63,235 bases of DNA, from positions 1 to 63,235 of the forward strand of contig NZ_JAQOSO010000102.1 of assembly GCF_030068505.1 (NCBI RefSeq), given 5' to 3'. Below the pieces are notes generated by a model, which was given only the letters and a program-made list of their open reading frames with translations, was not told the DNA's origin and searched no databases. The translations under genes were made by a program, and so were the position numbers. The stretch comes from Roseofilum capinflatum BLCC-M114 (lineage in GTDB: Bacteria > Cyanobacteriota > Cyanobacteriia > Cyanobacteriales > Desertifilaceae). Below, piece by piece: positions 53,701 through 61,134 of the stretch (within the stretch, counting starts at the first letter, position 1; each line of letters begins with the position of its first letter).

Positions 53701-54000
53701 TTCTTCATCTTGGTATCCCAAAATTTCTTTTAAGTTGGGAGAGATATACATTTCATTGGTTTGTAAATTCCAATCCCAAACTCCCACTTGACTACTCGAA
53801 ATAGCCAGGGTATACCGTTCTTCTGTTTGATTGAGTAAATGCCTTAATCTTTGATTTTCTTGAATGACTTCCTGTAATTGGGTTTGCACAAAATTGAAAC
53901 GCTCCCAAATTTGAGGCGGACAAAAGTTTTTGTGCTGATGCCAAAATCCAAAACTAGAGTGTCCTGTAAACGGATAATTTAACTGCTCTGTACTATTCAT
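50716..54000 (-). CDS. Penta-PAS-GAF histidine kinase (partner of the Rcp1-type receiver)
   Basis: The 1,094-residue soluble sensor kinase from ATG 54000 (AGGAG 9 bases upstream) has five PAS/PAC pairs: about 60-185, 195-310, 320-440, 450-545 and 555-680. A GAF domain spans about 690-850, HisKA about 880-945 (IASHDLQEPLRGVVSFSQLL) and HATPase about 985-1090 (NLCSNALKFR, VQDNGIGIDP, GTGIGLAICHK). The phytochrome-like kinase core pairs well with the Rcp1-type receiver 16 bp downstream. No conserved bilin Cys can be pointed to in the GAF, so light sensing is not claimed. The PAS domains could detect redox state, oxygen or small ligands. Confidence 0.93.
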   Translation of the reverse strand: MNSTEQLNYPFTGHSSFGFWHQHKNFCPPQIWERFNFVQTQLQEVIQENQRLRHLLNQTEERYTLAISSSQVGVWDWNLQTNEMYISPNLKEILGYQDEEIPNCIESWVALVHPDDREMTMKLAQEHLEGINGLYEVEHRMVHKDGSVRWILARGIAFRDSAGKPYRMAGTDTDITAQKQSSNLIQGLLDRLLRVIKTVGEGITLSDERGYFSIFNPKMESLTGYSQEEANKADNFLSLLYPNPEKLSKVADQIVQVRDRGKIEDVETVIRTKDGQEKTLLVSTSIIWEEERHWYLSIYRDITDRKRTEEELRQSKRFIEQLTDASPELLYLYDLQREKNIYVNRSLEGLSGYSPEDMYSQDTYFFKDIYHPDELELVQNIKQEWLGLADGEVQEVEYRVRHQNGSWVWLRSRNMVFKRDEQGVPIEILGTAIDITTHKLIELQLWESEARLHTIINSASDGLLIVDLQGIIQFVNPAAAQLFNRPISSLVHHEFGQPLTVGNVTEIDLIQGQNLMGVGEMSVSQTYWLGEPVYVVSIRDITERRQAEEALRESEQRFRQLADNVQDVFWLATTHPYEIEYMSPAYEQVWERSLSAVYEPDFSWLESVDPQDRDRVKQTLDEQRQGNYTFCEYRIRCPNGKTRWIWDRAFPIEDQWGNIERVAGIAEDITDRKQAEQELKYRLKLETALSEVSKWLTRHDAFDFDDLLGILGEAMAASRVYLIRLNPEETQLSLTDEWLNAESGSFRDRFQNLDVAPFSWWFEKLRQQDILIINSLEDLPAIAQVEKAYLQSLHIGSLLAVPIWTASGKLWGQIKCESNQENPKQWSVEDGRILQVVGEMLYTHIARQQAQLEQQEAIAQQIRQQEELARSNAELQQFAYIASHDLQEPLRGVVSFSQLLKEDYGHCLDGEGENYLHFILSEGQRMQGLIQDLLAFSRVRTCAQEMLPTDLEDVRQQVLMNLNIAIEESGATLTHDPLPTLYADRSQMVQLWQNLCSNALKFRSDRPLAIHLGAKYQNSHWLFWVQDNGIGIDPRYAERIFAIFQRLHSQSAFAGTGIGLAICHKIVARHGGKIWVESNLNQGATFYFTMPNRT

Positions 54001-54181
54001 CACTAATTTCTCCTGTTATGCCAGTACCCAGTTTAATTGATCCATCTATTGAGCGACAACTTCGATTAAGCTTAAATGACTGGTGTTGGTCAATAAAAGA
54101 CCAATAGAGAGATAGCGATTATGTAAAAAGTTTCAGAGTTACAATTAAACTCAACAGAAATCAATGAAACTTATTATATCT

Positions 54182-54562
54182 TTACCGATTAAGGTTACGA
54201 TAACTGAGTAACCAATTCGCCATCGTTGCTCTCCGGGTTTGTCGCGGGCCAAATTCACCAATTTTATAACCCTTAAATCCTAATTCTTGTTTCAGAAGTT
54301 GTTTATTTTCTGGGGGAATTGAGCGAGTCAATTTTAGGGTCGCTGGACGAGAACCGATAAAATCAGGGGGTTCAGGATACACTTCCCCCCAATCCTCCAT
54401 CACTTGGCTAATATCCCAAGTTTGGGTCTCTGCATGATAACGATAGCCTAAATAGTGCCACACTAATTCATTGACTATTCGATCGTCTAGGCTATCTTCT
54501 AGAGTTTCATCTACTATCGCCCATATCGTTTCGTCAGTCAGCTCAGGTAAGTTAGATAGCAT
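54182..54562 (-). CDS. DUF1823 family protein
   Basis: The 126-residue protein contains the family block YPEPPDFIGSRPATLKLTRS (about 61-80), followed by IPPENKQLLKQELGFKGYKI and GPRQTRRATMANWLLSY. The family is conserved in cyanobacteria and its function is not known. No membrane or signal segment is seen. The start ATG 54562 has a short spacer to the NCS2 permease gene downstream on the same strand. The 178-bp region upstream of it to the kinase start holds only a small hairpin (TTGGTC and GACCAA, 54086-54104). Confidence 0.9.
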   Translation of the reverse strand: MLSNLPELTDETIWAIVDETLEDSLDDRIVNELVWHYLGYRYHAETQTWDISQVMEDWGEVYPEPPDFIGSRPATLKLTRSIPPENKQLLKQELGFKGYKIGEFGPRQTRRATMANWLLSYRNLNR

Positions 54563-54683
54563 TTGAGTCTCGATCTAAGATGGATTAACAAGCCCAATTA
54601 TAACGTCTTACCCCTGGTCGCTTACCTCTGGGGGATTACTAAAGTTTTGAGCTATTGATACAGAAGAGTTAGGGAGCGAAACC

Positions 54684-56078
54684 CTAGCCTCCAATATGTA
54701 GCCCCATCAACACAAATCGCAAGGTAAAGATGGCGGCGATCGCCCATACAGCCGGTCGAACTTCCTGCATTTTGCCTTGAAACGACTTGAGTAAAGGATA
54801 GGTGATAAATCCGATCGCCAAACCTTCAGCGATCGAAAAGCTCAGGGGAATAAACACCAGCGTCAGAAACCCAGGAATAGACTCGGCCGGATCGTCCCAA
54901 TGAATTGACCGTACACTTCCCATCATCAGTACCCCAATAATCACCAATGCGGGGGCAGTGGCAAAGGGGGGAATACCAGAAATGAGGGGAATAAAGAAAA
55001 TCGACAGTGCAAACAATGCAGCCGTAACTACAGCCGTAAATCCCGATCGCCCCCCTTCAGAAATTCCCGAAGCCGACTCAATGTAAGTCGTTACCGTTGA
55101 CGTGCCTAAAATTGCCCCCACCGTCGTCCCCACAGCATCCGCCATAAACGCTTGACTGGCCCGTGGCAATTCCCCCCGATCATTAATTAAACCCGCCTTC
55201 ATTCCAATGCCAGCCAAAGTCCCTACGGTATCAAATAAATCTACAAACAGCAGGACAAACAGAATCGCCAACAGTTCCCAAAACGGAATTTGATTCAGGT
55301 TTCCCAAGCCTACCAACGCTTGACCGAACAAATCACTCGGCCATTGGGGAACCGCCAGAATACCACTGGGTAGCTGGGCAACGCCCAAAATCCAAGCCAA
55401 CACCGCCGTGGCCAAAATTCCTAACAATAGGGCCCCGCGAATGCGCCGAGCCAGAAACGCCGAGGTGATCATAATCCCAAAAATTGCGATTAAGGCTACC
55501 GGGTTACTCAAATCACCCAAAGCTGTTGTTGTCACCTCATTGGCCACAATTAAGCCACCATTTTTCAGCCCAATGTAAGTAATAAATAAACCAATCCCAG
55601 CCGCAGTCGAGTGTTTGATACAAGCCGGAATGGCCGTCACCATGCGAGCGCGAATATTAAAGAGAGTTAGGGCAATAAAAATCAGCCCTTCCAGAAATAC
55701 TGCTGTTAAGGCGACCCGCCAATCAATCCCCAATCTGAGGACAATAGAAAAGGCAAAATAGGCGTTCAATCCCATGCCTGGAGCCAGGGCAAACGGATAT
55801 TTGGCATAACATCCCATCACCAAAGAGGCGATCGCCGCCGAAAATGCTGTGGCAATCACCAATTCTCCGAATAAATCTCGACTTTCTTGTAAAAAAATGG
55901 CGTTCGACAAAATATCCGGATTGACCACCAAAATATAGGCCATCGTAATAAACGTCGTCGCCCCAGCCAATACTTCCGTGCCCCAACTCGTCTTTAAGGC
56001 ATCCCATTGGAAAAACCGACCTATCTTTTGTTCTAAAGATAAGGAAGGAGACTGAGGGCGTTCCTGGTCTTCATTCAT
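54684..56078 (-). CDS. NCS2-family adenine/guanine/hypoxanthine permease (AzgA-like)
   Basis: This purine-proton symporter has 464 residues and about 12-14 membrane helices. The start of the conserved core is WGTEVLAGATTFITMAYILVV (about 32-52). ALAPGMGLNAYF (about 97-108) is the NCS2 substrate motif. LFDTVGTLAGIGMKAGL (about 268-284) and GTSTVTTYIESASGISEGGR (about 304-323) are later signatures. Length and motifs fit AzgA/PbuG types for nucleobase uptake, and precise substrates cannot be told. It is a single gene, followed by the IS605 remnant on the other side of the start. Confidence 0.93.
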   Translation of the reverse strand: MNEDQERPQSPSLSLEQKIGRFFQWDALKTSWGTEVLAGATTFITMAYILVVNPDILSNAIFLQESRDLFGELVIATAFSAAIASLVMGCYAKYPFALAPGMGLNAYFAFSIVLRLGIDWRVALTAVFLEGLIFIALTLFNIRARMVTAIPACIKHSTAAGIGLFITYIGLKNGGLIVANEVTTTALGDLSNPVALIAIFGIMITSAFLARRIRGALLLGILATAVLAWILGVAQLPSGILAVPQWPSDLFGQALVGLGNLNQIPFWELLAILFVLLFVDLFDTVGTLAGIGMKAGLINDRGELPRASQAFMADAVGTTVGAILGTSTVTTYIESASGISEGGRSGFTAVVTAALFALSIFFIPLISGIPPFATAPALVIIGVLMMGSVRSIHWDDPAESIPGFLTLVFIPLSFSIAEGLAIGFITYPLLKSFQGKMQEVRPAVWAIAAIFTLRFVLMGLHIGG

Positions 56079-56149
56079 AAGCTTTGAAAACTAACCCATT
56101 TGCCACACCATACCACCATCTGCCCCTCCCAATGAGCAACAGGGAATAC

Positions 56150-56330
56150 AAATGTAATGAGGACTTTTCCCGCGACGGTTGCGGTGAACTACCGAGCGGT
56201 GAATCAGAGATTACACCGTCGGCTTCCTATCCAACAGACTGCGAAATAGTAGACTTCTTGCGTCCTCTACTGTCTCGGCTTACATCTGGACAATAGGCGA
56301 TATCCCCCGTTCCAGAGGATAAAATACGCA
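56150..56330 (-). ncRNA. Candidate right-end structure (omega-RNA-like) of the IS605 remnant
   Basis: Just after the tnpB stop, CGACGGT (56173-56179) and ACCGTCG (56215-56221) form a perfect stem enclosing the smaller CGGT-gaact-ACCG hairpin. In IS200/IS605 elements the right-end hairpins overlap the 3' part of tnpB and form the guide RNA scaffold. Exact borders cannot be set without related copies. Whether it is transcribed is unknown. Confidence 0.4.
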
Positions 56331-57090
56331 GCCCTTCATCTTTTATGTTCTTGGCAGCGTTGATGTCGCGGTCATGTTTAGTCCCGCACTTGGCACACTG
56401 CCAAAACCTCACATCAAGGGGAAGGCTTTTAACTTGATTGAGGCAAACGTTACAAGTCTTTGAGCTAGGAAAGAAACGGCTTACCTCAAGGTAAACCTTC
56501 CCTTCCCATTCAGCTTTGTATTTGAGCATGGTACAGAATTGACCCCATCCTACCTGACTTATTGCTTTAGCAAGATAGTGGTTCTTGACCATGTTCTTAA
56601 CAGCGAGATTTTCCACCACGATGACTTGGTTTTCGTTAACTATCCTGCGTGATAGTTTGTGATGGAAGTCCTCTCGACAACGAGATATTTTATTGTGAAC
56701 GCTGGCTACTTGCTTACGGGTCTTATTACGGTTGTTAGAGCCTTTTTGTCGTCTGGATAGCCGTTTTTGCTTGGCTTTTAGGTTGCGTTCGTGCTTCGCT
56801 ATCCATCTAGGATTATCAAATTTAGACCCATCTGAAGTAATCGCAAAATGAGCCAATCCTAAATCAATACCAATCGCTTTTCCTTCTGTTGACTGTTCTA
56901 GCGTATCCTCTCCATCATCAACTAACACAGAAGCAAAGTATTGACCTTTCGCGTTCATTGACACCGTTACTGTCTTGATTTTACCCTCAATAGGTCTATG
57001 GATTTTGGCATAAACAATTCCCATCTTTGGGAACTTCAACCCATCTTCAACAAGAGAAACATTTTGAGGATAACTAATTGACTGCTCTCT
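56227..57090 (-). pseudogene. tnpB: 5'-truncated tnpB (IS200/IS605-type RNA-guided nuclease)
   Basis: The open frame runs back to a TAA at 57091-57093 and gives about 287 residues, against 370-400 in complete TnpB: the N-terminal ~100 residues are missing. The frame begins near REQSISYPQNVSLVEDGLKF, and a TTG at 57039 is the first possible start. RuvC-I AIGIDLGLAHFAI, RuvC-II VIVVENLAVKNM and RuvC-III HDRDINAAKNI are kept, as is the zinc ribbon (CNVC and CAKC). The nuclease core is thus intact while the REC/WED region is lost. No tnpA is nearby. It lies between the purine permease and the initiator tRNA. Confidence 0.85.
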
Positions 57091-57157
57091 TTAGCCCCAT
57101 GGGAACCTATTCACTTTGGAGGGTGCTATGCTGGATTTAGGAATACTTTAAGCAGAG

Positions 57158-57193
57158 GGGTTTCCATAATCTGAAGGTCAAGGATGGAAACCC
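57158..57193 (-). terminator. Perfect 10-bp hairpin after the initiator tRNA
   Basis: GGGTTTCCAT (57158-57167) and ATGGAAACCC (57184-57193) pair fully with a 16-nt loop, 24 bp downstream of the tRNA end. No clear U-tract follows, so it may be a terminator or a processing signal. Confidence 0.45.
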
Positions 57194-57216
57194 GCTCTAC
57201 TGTCGTTGTTTTGATT

Positions 57217-57293
<77 letters not shown>

Positions 57294-57350
57294 TCACTTT
57301 ATCTAGTATAGATCAGTGATTTTAATTATGCAACCTTTTTTCCCAAATTT

Positions 57351-58298
57351 CTAAATAATCGACAATTCTCCGCTCACTTCTAGGCGTTTATAGTCTCCAA
57401 TGCTCATGAACTGATCTCCAAGGGTATCAGCCGCCATGGGGCTGATCCAGCCTAACTCTTTGAGGGCGTAAATGGCTGCGGCATATTTGGCCCGCTTACT
57501 GCCATCAATCACCTTAATGGCTAAACCCATTCCTTCCCCAATACGGCTAATGCATTGGATGCCTTCAGCTCCCGACTTACTCACCAGCTCCCCCTGAGTC
57601 ACTCGCATTAATTCCGTATCAAACTTCTCTTCACCGGCAACAAATTCCGGGTAATGGGTCATGGCTCGCACCACTCGTTCTAAATCGAGATGATCGCCAG
57701 AAGCCAATTGAGCATACAAGGTCGCCATTTGCCCCAGTTGCATGTAGTAGGTAGGTGCGCCACAGTCGTCATGAACACCAATGAGTTCATCGGGAGGCAT
57801 TCTGAGCAGTTCGGCAACTCTGGATAAAATCAGTTGTTGCACGGGATGATTGCGGCGTAAATAGTTTTCTTTCATCCAATGACGTTGCTGACAAACGGCT
57901 AACATACCAGCATGTTTACCAGAACAGTTGTGTTGGAGGGCGCTTTGAGCGCCAGAGGGAATGGGACACTGGAGTGCGGTGGGTTCAATTTCGCAGCGCC
58001 AGAGGATGTTGAAGACTTGTCTGGCTTGGGCGGTGGTTCCTTGATGGGAACTGCAAATGATGGCTAAATCGCGATCGCTCAAATTGTACCTCTCCAGGGT
58101 TCCACTGCTGGTGACGGCTGAGGCTTGAAAGGGTTTGAGGGCAGAGCGAATGAAGGTGGCGGTTTCTGGATCTCCAGCAGCAGAAAGGACTCGCCCTTTA
58201 TCGTCACAAACTACGGCTTGCGTGCAGTGGGTGGATTCTGTAATGCCTTCCCGGAGAAGACTAACTTGTAAGGTGGCGGTACGTTTTCCCCTGGTCAT
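57351..58298 (-). CDS. L-asparaginase II family protein (class 3)
   Basis: The 315-residue cytoplasmic protein belongs to the Asparaginase_II (PF06089) type found in Rhizobium etli ReAII and many cyanobacteria. Recognisable segments are ALKPFQASAVTSSG, AIICSSHQGT (about 79-88), CSGKHAGMLAVCQ (about 129-141) and GVHDDCGAPTYYMQL. The Cys and Lys of CSGKH and the Cys in DDCGAP are the zinc-linked catalytic residues in the class. It hydrolyses asparagine to aspartate and ammonia. The start is ATG 58298, 37 bp downstream of ycf36 on the same strand. Confidence 0.88.
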   Translation of the reverse strand: MTRGKRTATLQVSLLREGITESTHCTQAVVCDDKGRVLSAAGDPETATFIRSALKPFQASAVTSSGTLERYNLSDRDLAIICSSHQGTTAQARQVFNILWRCEIEPTALQCPIPSGAQSALQHNCSGKHAGMLAVCQQRHWMKENYLRRNHPVQQLILSRVAELLRMPPDELIGVHDDCGAPTYYMQLGQMATLYAQLASGDHLDLERVVRAMTHYPEFVAGEEKFDTELMRVTQGELVSKSGAEGIQCISRIGEGMGLAIKVIDGSKRAKYAAAIYALKELGWISPMAADTLGDQFMSIGDYKRLEVSGELSII

Positions 58299-58335
58299 GA
58301 GTTTATCAATAGGATAAATAGAAGATCACAAATCA

Positions 58336-58836
58336 TTAAAAGCAGACCCAACTAATCGCTTCCGTTCCCAGCAGTGTGCCTAGTCCCGCAAATGTCCAAT
58401 GAAGACGTTTGAGGATGGGTTTGACTTGGTAGGTAACAATCAGTTGGTCTTTGGTCAAGCTCTCTGGGGATTTTTCCCAGATTTGACCATCATACCAGCC
58501 GGATTCTTCGTAGGAGACAGTGGGACTATTTAGGCGATCGCCAATATATTTCCATCCTAAGTATAGGCGCAGGAGCAATAAAATCAAGATCAAACTGGCT
58601 CCAGCACTGGCACAAATGGTAAATCGGATCGGGTCTTTGCTCATGGGAAAACTAGCGGCAGACACCGGCCCAGTAATCACCCAACTTAATCCCCAAATCC
58701 AGATGGCCTTCAACCAATACTGGTGAGGCTCTAGGGTTCCCCAACGAAAGAAGCCCGATTCTTTAAGGGCTTGATATTCGTTGAGAGGTTGCTGTTCATC
58801 TGGTACGGGACAAGGCCAGATGGGTTTTTCCGTCAT
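58336..58836 (-). CDS. ycf36: CGLD27/Ycf36 family membrane protein
   Basis: The 166-residue protein has CPVPDEQQPLNEYQAL (about 9-24), two membrane helices (about 44-66 and 74-95) and WKYIGDRL followed by SGWYDGQIWEKSPESLTKDQL. These match DUF1230/Ycf36, which occurs in cyanobacteria and in some algal plastid genomes; CGLD27 is the plant/algal nuclear homologue, linked to photosynthesis under iron limitation. It lies between rsfS (14 bp) and the asparaginase gene (37 bp), probably in one transcript. Confidence 0.9.
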   Translation of the reverse strand: MTEKPIWPCPVPDEQQPLNEYQALKESGFFRWGTLEPHQYWLKAIWIWGLSWVITGPVSAASFPMSKDPIRFTICASAGASLILILLLLRLYLGWKYIGDRLNSPTVSYEESGWYDGQIWEKSPESLTKDQLIVTYQVKPILKRLHWTFAGLGTLLGTEAISWVCF

Positions 58837-58850
58837 TGGCTTTAATCTCT

Positions 58851-59282
58851 CTATGAGTCCTTGGGTTGAAATTCTATGGGTTCTGCATGACTCCAGAAGG
58901 CATCGAGGTTATAAAATTGCCTTTCTTCAGGGAGAAATATATGGACAATGACTTCTCCAAAGTCTTGCAAAACCCAGCTTCCTTCTGCTTTCCCTTCAGT
59001 TCTCAGGGGGAAGCGCTGAAAGTGTTCTTCTACACTATCTTCAATCGACCTGGCGATCGCCCGCACTTGCACGGTGGATAATCCCGTCACCAATATAAAG
59101 AAATCGGCTAAATAAGAGACTTCATCTACTTTCAGGATCAGGATATCTTCCCCTTTCCGGTCATCTGCTGCTTCTGCGATGGTTAGGGCCATCTGCTGAC
59201 TACTCTCTAGGGACAAGGGACTAGAGGGCGCTGAGGAGGGAATTGAGGTTGGAGAAAGAGGGGTTTGGCCAAAGTTGGACAT
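58851..59282 (-). CDS. rsfS: Ribosomal silencing factor RsfS
   Basis: The 143-residue protein has a Ser/Pro-rich leader (1-25), then the RsfS fold: AADDRKGEDILILKVDEVSYLADFFILVTG, EDSVEEHFQRFPLRTEGKAEGSWVLQDFGEVIVHIF and EERQFYNLDAFW. RsfS binds ribosomal protein L14 and blocks subunit joining under starvation. The family core is complete. It starts an apparent operon with ycf36 and asparaginase. Confidence 0.95.
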   Translation of the reverse strand: MSNFGQTPLSPTSIPSSAPSSPLSLESSQQMALTIAEAADDRKGEDILILKVDEVSYLADFFILVTGLSTVQVRAIARSIEDSVEEHFQRFPLRTEGKAEGSWVLQDFGEVIVHIFLPEERQFYNLDAFWSHAEPIEFQPKDS

Positions 59283-59369
59283 GCAAACTAGGTTCAGAAT
59301 TAGGACACTATTGGGATTTTCTTAGGAATCTTCATCTTAACTGAAGATCTGGGGATTAGGTACTTGCCT

Positions 59370-60620
59370 TTAGCCCTTACTAGGGTAACTTTCGATCGCC
59401 TCCTCGAATAGGGATTCATAGCGATTGAGCGCTTGTTCAAGAGAAAAGTTTGCCATGGCATAGTCTCGCCCTTGCTTGCCTAGCTGTTCAACTTCGGCGG
59501 GATTATCATAGAGTTGGGCAATGCGATCGGCGAGGGCTTGGCTGTTTTCTGGTTCAACCACTACTCCCCCTTGACTGTCCCGAACGGCTTTAGCGGCAGT
59601 TCCATCATCGGGAACCGAGGCGACAATGACTCGCCCACTCGATAAAATTAAGGGAATTTTGGAGGGCAGGTTAAAGGTTGTGACGCGCTGTTTTTGCACC
59701 ACTAAGCCGATGTTAGCCGCAGCATACATTTGGGGGAGAGTTTCACGGGGTTGGAAGGGCAGGAGTTTAACATTGGTGACTTTCAGGCGATCGCATTCCG
59801 TTTGCAAAGCGCCCAAGGCTTTTTGTTCTCCCACAATCACAAATTGAATGGCTTCGAGATGTTGAAGTTGGGCGGCTGCTTCAATGACGGTACTTAGACC
59901 TTGGGTGAGGGCAATATTTCCCGCATAAAGGATCACAAATTTACCGTCGAGTTGATGCTTGCTGCGAAAATCATTGGGTTCTTGCGGTAGAGGACGGATG
60001 AAGTTCACATCTACCCAGTTGGGAATACAGGTGATTTTGCGATCGCTAATTCCTTGGGACAATAATTTTTCTCGAAATCCTTCTGCAATCACGCTAATCT
60101 GTTCTGAGGTAGAATAGGCAAGCGTCTCTAAACTTTCTGCCATTTTGAACAGGATAGATTCCCGCTTGAGTAAGCCCACTCGTACCGCCGCTTCTGAGAC
60201 AATATCTTGTAAATTGAGGACGACGGGAGAGCGCCGAGAAGCCGAAAACAGACTCACTGGAACGGAAATCGGCAAGGGCGGAATGGTCGCAAAAACCACA
60301 TCGGGTCGCCATCCCCGGTAGGCTTGCACCACACTACTGACCACAAAACTACCGTCAAGTAAAAGGCGATCGAATAATCCCGGTTTTGGCCCCTTTATAT
60401 AAACATAGCTGCGTTGAATAGTAACCTTATTTTTTACTTCAGTCAGATAAATTTTACCGCGATAACCCTCATAAACCTGCCGTTCCGGATAATTGGGCAT
60501 CCCCGTCACCACCCGCACCTGATGCCCCCGCTCGGCCAGACCTTCAGCCAACTCGGTCATGAGTGGGGCAATCCCAATCGGTTCTGGAGCATAGTTGTAA
60601 GAATAAATTAGAATTCGCAT
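59370..60620 (-). CDS. Glycosyltransferase family 4 (WbuB/WcaI-like)
   Basis: The 416-residue GT-B enzyme starts with YSYNYAPEPIGIAPLMTELAEGLAERGHQV (about 6-35), typical of the WbuB/WcaI group of exopolysaccharide transferases. The donor-binding half has FVILYAGNIALTQGLSTVIEAA (about 229-250), FVIVGEQKALGAL and NLPSKIPLILSSGRVIVASVPDDGTAA with the expected acidic residues. It probably adds a nucleotide-sugar unit to a surface polysaccharide. Neighbours give no pathway context. The start is ATG 60620; the 87-bp space before rsfS is on the same strand. Confidence 0.9.
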   Translation of the reverse strand: MRILIYSYNYAPEPIGIAPLMTELAEGLAERGHQVRVVTGMPNYPERQVYEGYRGKIYLTEVKNKVTIQRSYVYIKGPKPGLFDRLLLDGSFVVSSVVQAYRGWRPDVVFATIPPLPISVPVSLFSASRRSPVVLNLQDIVSEAAVRVGLLKRESILFKMAESLETLAYSTSEQISVIAEGFREKLLSQGISDRKITCIPNWVDVNFIRPLPQEPNDFRSKHQLDGKFVILYAGNIALTQGLSTVIEAAAQLQHLEAIQFVIVGEQKALGALQTECDRLKVTNVKLLPFQPRETLPQMYAAANIGLVVQKQRVTTFNLPSKIPLILSSGRVIVASVPDDGTAAKAVRDSQGGVVVEPENSQALADRIAQLYDNPAEVEQLGKQGRDYAMANFSLEQALNRYESLFEEAIESYPSKG

Positions 60621-60805
60621 CGCATCAGACCTTTAGCTGAGAGGGTTTTAAACGGCAATAGAACTTATCTTGCCAAAAAAGTTTACACTATCGTAACCTA
60701 GTTTTAAGTAGACTGGAGTCCCTGAGTATTGATTGTCTTAACTCTATGATTAATTATCCGTAAAATTATTGATTCTTCATGCGTTAAAATTCATCTTCCG
60801 ATCAA

Positions 60806-60835
60806 TTGCCAAATTATTTTGCTTAGAGTTATAAT
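60806..60835 (+). promoter_or_regulatory. Candidate promoter of the DUF4347 giant-protein gene
   Basis: TTGCCA (60806-60811), 18 bp and a perfect TATAAT (60830-60835) lie in the 514-bp AT-rich spacer. Transcription would start near 60842, with a leader of about 290 nt. Apart from this I see nothing gene-like between 60621 and 61134. Confidence 0.5.
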
Positions 60836-61134
60836 TTAAAAATGCTTGCCTAGGGTGCGAATAAACTTTTTTGAGTCAAGAGAGTTTTATCTGTTTTTTG
60901 TCCGATTAATCTTACACCAAAGATAAAATCAACCTAACTTCTAATTTCAACCAAAGTTGATTCTACATCATGCAATATATACCGATAAAAACATCTAATT
61001 TAAAATAGCCAAGCGTATGAAATTTTAACTCCCTTAGAAAGAAAGCCCCTACTCTCAAACAATAGAGTGGATTTCACTAGAAAAAGTTATCAATCCATTT
61101 GACTCGAAATCATCAGATAAAATCTACCATAACC

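Noticed and set aside
57094-57216. Missing N-terminus of TnpB in another frame
   Set aside because: Translation of the minus strand here gives stops and no TnpB-like residues; the region looks like tRNA-flanking DNA, so the 5' end is deleted, not frameshifted.
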